Shown here piece by piece: positions 1 to 5,415 of a stretch of 5,415 nucleotides of DNA. The stretch comes from Bacteroidia bacterium. GTDB taxonomy: Bacteria; Bacteroidota; Bacteroidia; Cytophagales; Cyclobacteriaceae. Below the pieces are notes generated by a model that ran no database searches, was not told the origin of the DNA, and saw only the letters and a program-made list of their open reading frames with translations. Position 1 is the first letter of the stretch; the number at the start of each line of letters is the position of its first letter. Where the stretch lies: the NCBI GenBank assembly GCA_012031955.1, contig JAAURZ010000213.1, positions 1-5,415 of the forward strand, written 5' to 3'. The position numbers and the translations under genes are program-made.

Positions 1-667
1 TCGGCGAACGACCCTTTCGACGACTCGCCTTTCACGTTGCGGAGTGTGAACCGCACGCCACGCTGGCCCGCACGGTACTCTTCGTAATACGATTCGATGC
101 CGCTCTGGCCGATGTAGTCACCTTGCTTGTATACTTTCGACTTGTCGTTGTCGAGTTGAGACTTGGATATCTCGCTTACATACCCAAGTGCATTGGCGGC
201 AGCCGTCGAGGTGTACGCGCGCGTGGTACGGGCCTGTATGTAGAAGCCGGGAAATTCATCGATGTAGTCCTGTATCCTGGCAAAGTCATAGTTGGATAGT
301 TGGGGGATGAAGGTGATGGGCTTTACCGGCGAGTACTCTTTGCGCGTGCGCAGCTCTTTGAAACGGCCCCGCAATTCCACCAACCCCATGTCGAATATAT
401 CGCAGAATTTTGTGGAATCGAAATGCATCACTTCACTCGTGATGATCTGCAAATCGTATTCGGGTGTATTGTATACGAGAAGCTTTCCGTTCCTGTCCTT
501 TATCAACCCCGTACGGGATAGTCGATTTGGCGAAGCCGCGAGTTGCTTTCGGCAAGCTGGGCGAAGTAGTTTCTGTCAACCACCTGCACAAAAAATAATT
601 TGATGAGAAAAATTATTCCCACCAGCACAAATACAATCTGAATGATCTCTTTTCTTCCTTCGTTCAT
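1..667 (-). CDS. mrdA: Penicillin-binding protein 2 (elongasome transpeptidase), N-terminal part, frameshifted
   Basis: This is the class B PBP that cross-links peptidoglycan during side-wall growth with MreBCD and RodA. The start is the ATG at 667-665, which overlaps the mreD stop as ATGA and is preceded by a strong GAGGAGG about 5 nt upstream. The protein begins MNEGRK, followed by one membrane anchor (about residues 8-30, IIQIVFVLVGIIFLIKLFF), then FVQVVD and the family motif YPVRG-LIKDRNG. That motif is broken: after Gly54 (508-506) the frame runs into TGA (505-503). Stepping back one base restores LIKDRNGKLLVYN and an open frame to the window edge. The restored protein has 222 residues here, covering the anchor and the pedestal/dimerisation region, including TTRAYTSTAAANALGYVSEIS and GQSGIESYYEEY. 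The catalytic SxxK, SxN and KTG motifs lie beyond position 1. Family assignment is firm. Whether the frameshift is a real mutation or a sequencing error cannot be told from this read. Confidence 0.9.
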
Positions 668-1179
668 ATTCTCCTCCTCGCTGGAAACAGAAATTGTACG
701 AGTACCATTATTAAAGACGTAAGCAATGTGCTGGCCACGGCCTTCCAAAGCGTGAACCAGAACAGCGAAAAACCACCGGCCTCGACGTAGAACAAAATCA
801 GATGATGGACGAGCACCAGCGGAACGGCATACACAAGAAACCACTGCAACCCCTGTGTCGACAGGGCCGGACGGGCGTTACTGTCGTATCCGCCTTGTGG
901 TGTGAGTAAATTTAGCCAATAGTTTCTTAAATACATGATCGACACGCAGGCGAGCGCGTGCAGGCCAAGGCTGTCGTTGAATATGTCTATCACAAATCCC
1001 GCGAAAAAGCCGATCCCCATCAGTATGAGTTTGCTGGTTTCCACCGGCAGCGTAAGCAGGCAGGCCACGTAGAGGAAACAAAAGGCTGTGTGAAAGAGAA
1101 CGATGTTCTTCAGCACCACTACCTGCACGATAAGATAGAGCAACACGGATACGACCTGCATGATACCCCAGCGGCTCAT
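664..1179 (-). CDS. mreD: Rod shape-determining protein MreD
   Basis: This is a 171-residue integral membrane protein of the elongasome, which acts with MreC and the RodA-PBP2 synthase in the inner membrane. It is very hydrophobic, with about five membrane segments (roughly residues 6-29, 31-45, 51-68, 112-130 and 138-165). The stretch IGFFAGFVIDIFNDSLGLHALA (about 56-77) matches the conserved MreD pattern of glycine and aspartate in a membrane segment followed by a short loop. It ends in a basic tail, PARRRI. The frame is open further upstream, but MSRWG at 1179 is the sensible start: its ATG overlaps the mreC TGA (ATGA, 1179-1176) and a GGAGG lies about 10 nt upstream inside mreC. Its own stop overlaps the mrdA start in the same way, which implies translational coupling. 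MreD is poorly conserved in sequence, so position in the operon carries much of the identification. Confidence 0.9.
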   Translation of the reverse strand: MSRWGIMQVVSVLLYLIVQVVVLKNIVLFHTAFCFLYVACLLTLPVETSKLILMGIGFFAGFVIDIFNDSLGLHALACVSIMYLRNYWLNLLTPQGGYDSNARPALSTQGLQWFLVYAVPLVLVHHLILFYVEAGGFSLFWFTLWKAVASTLLTSLIMVLVQFLFPARRRI

Positions 1180-2015
1180 CGCATGAAATCCTCCATGGTT
1201 TGTTCCAGCGAATCCTGCTCCACTTTCAGGTTGCTGCGTACAACCTCCACATAAGACAGCTTCTGAAAGTCTTGCGACAGTTTTACGACGAGGTCGTAGA
1301 ACAGCGCTTCGTCGCTCAGTTCGACCGAGGCAATGGTGCCGATCAGGATACCCTCCGGAAAGATTGCGTTGTAGCCCGACGTAGCGATGGTATCGCCCAC
1401 GTGCGGATCGACGTGGCGCGGAATGTAGTTGAACCGTATGGCGGTAGGATCGATACCATCCCACTGGATGGTTCCGAAATGACCTGTACGCTTGATGGCT
1501 GCGGACACCAGCACGTCGCGATTGAGCAGCGACGACACCACGGCGTAGTGCTCCGACACTACCTTCACTTTTCCGATGGCACCTTCGGAACTGATCACGG
1601 CCATGCCGCTTTCAATACCGGCGTCGCGACCGCGGTTGATGGTGATGAAGTTTGTGAAGCGATCGACGGAATTGTTTACCACCCTGGCGCTCACAAAGTC
1701 AAACCGGTTCACAATTTCCTGATCGCTGGAGCGCGTGCTGTCGAGCAGGAACAGGCTTTGATTGCGTTGCTCTAGTTTCTTGCGAAGTTCGGCATTTTCC
1801 AGGGCGAGTAATTCATTCGTTTCAGTAAGCGAAAAATAAGATCGCATATTGTAGGAGAAGCCGTTGATGCTGGCAACGAATGCGTTTGAGGAGTTGAAGA
1901 ACTTCGCTCCCTGGTATTGGTTATTCTCAATAATCAACCATGCACAGAAGAGTTCCAGTGCAATGAAGGTGAAGAAAGCGCGGTATTGGTAGAAGAATAA
2001 TAATAGGCGCTCCAT
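1176..2015 (-). CDS. mreC: Rod shape-determining protein MreC
   Basis: This 279-residue bitopic membrane protein links cytoplasmic MreB to periplasmic PBP2 and activates the elongation synthase. It has a short cytoplasmic start (MERLLLFFYQYR) and one membrane helix at about 12-30. A coiled coil follows at about 64-90 (TETNELLALENAELRKKLEQ), then the beta-rich MreC domain at about 105-260. Conserved MreC pieces are NFITINRGRDAGIESGMAVIS (122-142), GAIGKVKVVS (145-154) and GDTIATSGYNAIFPEGILIG (207-226). The length is typical of the family. The start ATG at 2015-2013 lies 4 nt after the mreB stop. No clear Shine-Dalgarno precedes it, which is common in Bacteroidota and suggests coupling to mreB translation. 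The 3' end overlaps mreD by 4 nt. The reading frame is intact throughout, unlike the neighbouring mrdA and purH. Confidence 0.95.
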   Translation of the reverse strand: MERLLLFFYQYRAFFTFIALELFCAWLIIENNQYQGAKFFNSSNAFVASINGFSYNMRSYFSLTETNELLALENAELRKKLEQRNQSLFLLDSTRSSDQEIVNRFDFVSARVVNNSVDRFTNFITINRGRDAGIESGMAVISSEGAIGKVKVVSEHYAVVSSLLNRDVLVSAAIKRTGHFGTIQWDGIDPTAIRFNYIPRHVDPHVGDTIATSGYNAIFPEGILIGTIASVELSDEALFYDLVVKLSQDFQKLSYVEVVRSNLKVEQDSLEQTMEDFMR

Positions 2016-2019
2016 TCCA

Positions 2020-3045
2020 TCAAGTCATCAACACAGTGCGGAAAGCGTTCAAATTCTTGAGAGCCATACCCGTGCCTCTTACCACGGCACGCAACGGGTC
2101 GTCGGCCACGTGAATGGGCAGTTTGGTTTTCAACGCCAACCGCTTGTCGAGGCCGCGCAGCAATGCACCGCCGCCGGTAAGGTAGATTCCGCGTTCGTAA
2201 ATGTCGGCCGAAAGTTCCGGTGGCGAGGTTTCAAGCGCCTTCAGTACGGCTTCTTCCAGTTTGGATACCGATTTGTCGAGGGCAAAGGCTACTTCGGAGT
2301 ATGATATTTTAATGGTCTTGGGGATGCCGGTCATGAGGTCGCGACCACGAATCTCATAGTCGTCGGGCCCGTCGTCGAGTTCTGTAAGCGCGCTGCCCAC
2401 TTCGATCTTGACTTTTTCGGCGGAGCGTTCTCCTATCAAAAGGTTGTGCTGCCTGCGCATGTAGTCGAGGATGTCGCGGTTGAAAGTGTCGCCCGCCACA
2501 CGTATCGACTGGTCGCACACGATGCCCGAAAGGGCAATCACCGCGATGTCTGTGGTACCGCCGCCGATGTCGACGATCATGTTACCGACAGGTTGTTCAA
2601 TGTCGATGCCAATACCGATAGCGGCTGCAATCGGTTCGTGGATCATGTATACTTCCTTGGCGCCTGCATGCTCGGCTGAGTCACGCACCGCGCGCTTTTC
2701 CACTTCAGTAATACCCGACGGGATACAGATAACCATGCGATGCGACGGCGGAAAAAGGCGCTTGCCTGTGTCTATCATTTTAATGAGCCCGCGTATCATC
2801 ATCTCGGCCGCATGGAAATCGGCGATCACGCCTTCCTTTAGAGGGCGGATGGTCTTGATATTCTCATGCGTTTTCTCATGCATTTGCATGGCCTCGCGCC
2901 CGATTGCCAGCACTTTGTTGTTGCTCTTGTCGATGGCGATGATGGAGGGTTCATCAACCACAATCTTGTCTTTGTAGATAATCAGGGTGTTAGCAGTGCC
3001 AAGGTCAATTGCAATGTCACTGGTAAAAAAATCAAAAAATCCCAT
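2020..3045 (-). CDS. mreB: Rod shape-determining protein MreB (bacterial actin)
   Basis: MreB is a 341-residue actin-fold ATPase. It polymerises on the inner face of the cytoplasmic membrane and directs lateral wall synthesis. The nucleotide-binding signatures are all present: phosphate-1 DLGTANT (14-20), the HEPIAAAIG segment (136-144) with Glu137, phosphate-2 DIGGGTTDIA (159-168), connect-2 KIEVGSA (213-219), and the adenosine motif LTGGGALLRGLD (289-300). The N-terminus MGFFDFFTSD is hydrophobic, as expected for membrane association. Length and frame are normal. The ATG at 3045-3043 fits the usual MGFF-type start and is preceded by an A/C-rich leader without a Shine-Dalgarno. It is the first gene of the mreBCD-mrdA run and is separated from purH by 167 bp, so it may have its own promoter. 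This is MreB proper, not the divisome actin FtsA or chaperone DnaK: the length and the GTANTLI motif decide it. Confidence 0.97.
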   Translation of the reverse strand: MGFFDFFTSDIAIDLGTANTLIIYKDKIVVDEPSIIAIDKSNNKVLAIGREAMQMHEKTHENIKTIRPLKEGVIADFHAAEMMIRGLIKMIDTGKRLFPPSHRMVICIPSGITEVEKRAVRDSAEHAGAKEVYMIHEPIAAAIGIGIDIEQPVGNMIVDIGGGTTDIAVIALSGIVCDQSIRVAGDTFNRDILDYMRRQHNLLIGERSAEKVKIEVGSALTELDDGPDDYEIRGRDLMTGIPKTIKISYSEVAFALDKSVSKLEEAVLKALETSPPELSADIYERGIYLTGGGALLRGLDKRLALKTKLPIHVADDPLRAVVRGTGMALKNLNAFRTVLMT

Positions 3046-3212
3046 TGATGTTGTGTGGTGTCGGTTAAAAAATGGTTCAGGTACAAGGCCTCGGCCGAAG
3101 ATACTTCGTCCAAAATTGCATCAATTTACCAAAATATTAGTTTGCGCTTCAAAAATGTAAGGTTTTTAGTGAAGATGACCCCTTCTCTGTCGCCAATGAT
3201 TTAACCGGATGC
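3046..3212 (-). promoter_or_regulatory. Probable mreB leader and promoter region
   Basis: This is the 167-bp gap between the purH stop (TAG, 3215-3213) and the mreB start. It is clearly AT-rich: 3121-3180 is about 30% GC, while the flanking genes are near 50-55%. On the minus strand it holds two copies of ATTTTGG (3135-3129 and 3116-3110), 19 bp apart start to start. Between and overlapping them is a perfect dyad, AAATTG-CAT-CAATTT (3113-3127). A small hairpin, CGAAG-ATA-CTTCG, lies at 3096-3108. Near-matches to the Bacteroidota -7 box TAnnTTTG occur (TACATTTT, TAATATTT, CAATTTTG), but none has a TTG at the right spacing, so I do not place a start site. No convincing rho-independent terminator for purH is visible here, so read-through from purH into mreB is possible. 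Confidence 0.4.
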
Positions 3213-4738
3213 CTAGTGCTTGAAATGGCGTAGACCCGTGAACACCATGGCCATGTCATGTTTGTTACAGAAATCAATCGAGTCCTGATCTTTCACCGAA
3301 CCGCCGGGCTGGATCACCGCCCTGATGCCATGCTCATGGGCAATCTCTACACAATCTGGGAAAGGGAAGAATGCGTCGCTAGCCATTACCGCGCCTGCCA
3401 GCGAAAGCCCGAACGACGCGGCCTTTTCAATCGCTTGTCTCAGTGCATCGACCCGCGATGTTTGCCCAACACCGCTCGCGATCAATTGTCCGTTCACCGC
3501 CAAAACTATGGCGTTCGACTTGGTGTGCTTGCAAATCTTGCTCGCGAACAACAACGCTTCAGTTTCATTGGCATCGGGTGGGCGTTGGGTCATCACCTTA
3601 AGGTCGCCACCGCTGTCGGTGCGAAGGTCGAGATCCTGTTCAATCACGCCATTCAGCAAACTCTTGAATTGTTTCACCTCGGTGATCGTTTGCTTTTGCA
3701 GCAAGATAATCCGATTCTTTTTTGACTTCAGCAGGTCCAACGCGTCGGCTGTGTAGCCCGGTGCGATGAGTATCTCAAAAAACAGTTTGTTGATTTCGGA
3801 TGCCGCTTCTGCGTCCACAGTCTGGTTGGTAGCCAGAATGCCGCCGAATGCAGAAATAGTGTCTGCCTGAAATGCTTTGAGGTATGCCGCTTTCGCACTC
3901 GCAGCCGTGGCCACGCCACAGGCGTTGGTATGCTTGATGATGACAATGCCGTTTCGTCTTTGAATTCCTGCAACAGGCCGATGGCAGCATCTACGTCCAC
4001 CAGGTTGTTGTAGGACAGTTCCTTTCCGTTCAATTGATCGAACAGTGCGTCGAGGTTGCCGTAGTACACACTTTGCTGATGTGGGTTTTCACCGTAGCGA
4101 AGCACACGACCCTGCTGTACGCTTTTCTTGAAGCTGGGCAAATGGAATGTGCCGTTGAAGTAGTTGAAAATAGCAGCATCGTAATGCGACGTTACGTCGA
4201 AGGCCTGGGCCGCGAAACGCTTGCGGTCTTCGAGGTCGCTTGTGCATGCCTTGGTGGTGAGCAGCGACAGAAGTTCGTCGTACTGACCCCTGGATGATAC
4301 GATGAGCACATCCTTGAAGTTCTTGGCCGCACCCCTGATAAGTGATATTCCACCGATGTCGATCTTTTCAATGATTGTCGCTTCGCTACCGCCGGCAGCC
4401 ACCGTCTCTTCGAAAGGATAAAGGTCCACGATCACGAGGTCGATCGCCGCAATGTTGTACTCCTTGGCCTGTGCTACATCCCCCTCGTCGTCGCGCCGAA
4501 ATAGGATACCGCCGAAAACGGCTGGGTGTAAAGTCTTGACACGGCCGCCGAAAATGGAAGGATAACCTGTAAGCGCTTCAACCGGCGTCACTTTATAGCC
4601 GAGTTTTTCGATGAATGACTGCGTGCCGCCTGTCGAGACAAATTCCACACCTTGCCGTGCCAGTTCATGAATGATGGGATCCAGATGATCCTTATAGTAC
4701 ACGGAAATAAGTGCGCGGGTAATTTTGCGGCTTGCCAT
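3213..4738 (-). CDS. purH: Bifunctional AICAR transformylase / IMP cyclohydrolase, frameshifted
   Basis: PurH carries out the last two steps of de novo purine synthesis in the cytoplasm: formylation of AICAR by 10-formyl-THF, then ring closure to IMP. The N-terminal MGS-like cyclohydrolase domain (about 1-195) shows ISVYYKD (11-17), STGGTQ (35-40) and GGRVKTLHP (64-72). The linker/transformylase start has LRYGENPHQ (213-221). After Ala264 (3949-3947) the frame is wrong. Stepping back one base gives IVIIKHTNACGVA, with the catalytic Lys-His pair at restored residues 269-270. The frame then runs cleanly to ASDAFFPFPD (453-462), QPGGS (477-481) and the family-typical end FTGLRHFKH at 508. The restored length of 508 is normal. 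As written, the gene would give a 336-residue product with an unrelated tail after 264. The start ATG at 4738 follows a good Bacteroidota-type promoter. Loss of purH would cause purine auxotrophy, so a one-base sequencing deletion is my favoured explanation. Confidence 0.93.
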
Positions 4739-4769
4739 TGGATGCTGGTTAGTTTGGATTACGGAGGTG

Positions 4770-4800
4770 CAAAACTATCAAAAAACCATAAGGCCCCAAG
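4770..4800 (-). promoter_or_regulatory. Bacteroidota-type promoter for purH
   Basis: On the minus strand, CTTG (4800-4797) is followed by exactly 19 nt and then TAGTTTTG (4777-4770). This is a full match to the -7 consensus TAnnTTTG with a three-of-four match to the -33 TTTG, at the usual spacing for the primary sigma factor of this phylum. Transcription would start near 4763, leaving a leader of about 25 nt before the purH ATG at 4738. The assignment is by pattern only. It fits the position upstream of the gene and supports the taxonomic reading of the window. Confidence 0.6.
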
Positions 4801-4843
4801 CCGTGCCAGATGCGGATCTGCGGGAATTTTAGAATATTGCGTC

Positions 4844-5413
4844 ATGCGCCTTTTTCTTCAGATCAATCTTGTTGACTGGAAGACGGACGGCTACGACAAG
4901 CCGATGCTCCGGTACGCTTCCTCCCTCGCCGACGACATCATCGGCACCGACCTCGATGCCAGCTCAGAGGCACACGTAGTGAATATGGTGGGTAAGCTGA
5001 TGGAGCAAACTAAGCTGATGCTGGTGTTTGTGCGGGCGTCGCCGGAACAGCCGTTAGGTGCGGCCAATGCCTTACTCAACCTGGTCATCCAGCACCGCGA
5101 AAAAGTTTTCAAGGCGATCCTGTCAGGTTCGCACCCGATGGCTGCAAAAATGCTTGCCGTATTGGATGATGTTGTTGTGATTGCAAACGATGACGAAGAC
5201 ACCAAACAAATCGTTCGCGAATTCGCGGCTGCCGCCCGGGACCGTGGTGCTGCATCTCTGCGGCGAGGAGCGCACGCGCTATCTCGCGGTGAGCGAATTT
5301 GTCGATGGCAGCGGTCGCTGGGTGTTCAAGGTTGCGGCGTTCAAGGGCGACGGACAGCCGGCGCCGGGCTCGAACCCGCAGTCTGCAACGCTTACGCGTA
5401 CACGGCGCAGTAG
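4844..5413 (+). CDS. Hypothetical protein, transcribed away from purH; C-terminal third suspect
   Basis: I do not recognise this gene. From the ATG at 4844 (MRLFLQINLVDW) the frame is open for 189 codons to a TAG at 5411-5413, but only about the first 126 residues look like genuine protein. That part alternates helices and short hydrophobic strands (KLMLVFVRA at 58-66, VFKAILSG at 88-95, DDVVVIANDDED at 108-119), with no signal peptide or membrane segment. It looks like a small soluble alpha/beta protein. After Glu126 (5219) the composition jumps to about 67% GC. The translation then becomes arginine/alanine/glycine-rich and low in quality, while the frame one base later looks better. The true C-terminus is therefore probably missing. 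The open frame extends upstream into purH on the opposite strand, but those codons lie over purH and its promoter, so I start at 4844. No Shine-Dalgarno is evident. Confidence 0.55.
   Translation: MRLFLQINLVDWKTDGYDKPMLRYASSLADDIIGTDLDASSEAHVVNMVGKLMEQTKLMLVFVRASPEQPLGAANALLNLVIQHREKVFKAILSGSHPMAAKMLAVLDDVVVIANDDEDTKQIVREFAAAARDRGAASLRRGAHALSRGERICRWQRSLGVQGCGVQGRRTAGAGLEPAVCNAYAYTAQ
5216..5227. repeat. Perfect 12-bp palindrome CGCGAATTCGCG at composition break
   Basis: This self-complementary 12-mer contains GAATTC (5219-5224). It sits exactly where the upstream gene's coding signal ends and GC content rises from about 42% (5161-5220) to about 73% (5221-5280). Its position makes it a candidate join point between unrelated sequences, by ligation or by template switching. 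A chance palindrome inside an intact gene cannot be excluded. Confidence 0.5.
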
Positions 5414-5414
5414 T
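5220..5414 (+). CDS. Fragment of an unrecognised high-GC coding region (no start or stop)
   Basis: Reading one base later than the upstream gene gives an uninterrupted translation to the window end. It includes LPPGTVVLHLCGEERTRYLA, then SEFVDGSGRWVFKVAAFKG and GQPAPGSNPQSATL. It has balanced residue use, beta-strand-like alternation and strongly GC-rich third positions, all typical of a real gene from a high-GC genome. The 12-bp palindrome lies at its left boundary. I cannot name a family. At this GC content open frames also occur by chance, and other frames, including on the minus strand, are open here. The coding claim therefore rests on residue quality and third-position bias rather than on length. 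Confidence 0.35.
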
Positions 5415-5415
5415 A

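Noticed and set aside
500..510. Programmed -1 frameshifting in mrdA
   Set aside because: There is no X-XXY-YYZ heptamer in the zero frame, no clear downstream stem or pseudoknot, and no known precedent that I can name for PBP2. A lost base is simpler.
503..844. Stand-alone 113-residue protein on the minus strand
   Set aside because: Its first 59 residues overlap mreD in another frame. The remainder is the N-terminus of PBP2 before the frameshift.
664..1464. Longer mreD start giving 266 residues
   Set aside because: The extra N-terminal part overlaps mreC by almost 290 bp and is basic and non-hydrophobic. The ATGA start at 1179 gives a normal MreD length.
1200..1775. Long open frame of 191 codons on the plus strand, antisense to mreC
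   Set aside because: It lies wholly opposite mreC and partly mreD. Residue content is rich in His, Arg, Val and Asp with no recognisable motif, as expected for a codon shadow of a conserved gene.
2471..2977. Open frame of 168 codons on the plus strand, antisense to mreB
   Set aside because: It is a shadow of the strongly conserved mreB: low complexity (Met, Ser, Pro, Ile), with no ribosome site or promoter.
3150..3212. Rho-independent terminator after purH
   Set aside because: The only inverted repeat I found, AAGG...CCTT, has a 4-bp stem with a long loop and no U-tract in the right place.
4720..4760. Plus-strand promoter (TTTG, then TTAGTTTG) for the gene at 4844
   Set aside because: The -7 box lacks the leading TA in register, the spacing is 21 nt, and it would lie partly within purH. 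This is too weak to annotate.
1..5415. Mobile elements, CRISPR arrays, tRNA or rRNA genes
   Set aside because: No transposase-like protein, regularly spaced repeat array or RNA gene signature was seen on either strand.

Overview
The window is a stretch of Bacteroidota chromosome (moderate GC, low-50s percent by eye; Cytophagales-like by protein character). It carries the rod-shape/elongasome cluster on the minus strand behind purH. Three things support the phylum: the gene order purH-mreB-mreC-mreD-mrdA, which is known from this phylum; the character of the MreC, MreD and PBP2 sequences; and a promoter of the Bacteroidota type (TTG, 19 nt, TAnnTTTG) in front of purH. Genus assignment is not possible from reading alone.

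Layout from right to left, in the direction of transcription. purH (4738 to 3213, minus) encodes the bifunctional enzyme of the last two steps of IMP synthesis. It is split by a one-base frameshift near 3947-3949. A 167-bp AT-rich spacer (3046-3212) with a dyad and direct repeats follows. Then come mreB (3045-2020), mreC (2015-1176), mreD (1179-664) and mrdA/PBP2 (667 to beyond position 1). These are packed with a 4-nt gap and then two ATGA overlaps, so they are almost certainly one operon. mrdA has a second one-base frameshift near 506-508 and is cut by the window edge before its transpeptidase domain. rodA, usually next, would lie outside.

To the right, transcribed away from purH, is a plus-strand gene of unknown function starting at 4844. 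Its reading frame and base composition break at about 5219-5228, on a perfect 12-bp palindrome containing GAATTC. The last ~190 bases are about 67% GC and have a better-looking reading frame offset by one from the upstream gene. The simplest reading is a chimeric join or an assembly error at the sequence end.

Functionally, MreB filaments, the MreC scaffold, membrane protein MreD and the PBP2 transpeptidase act together to direct lateral wall synthesis. PurH is metabolically unrelated and is linked only by position. I found no new defence, mobile or regulatory system. The points worth a second look are the two frameshifts, the right-end composition break, the orphan plus-strand gene and the dyad upstream of mreB.
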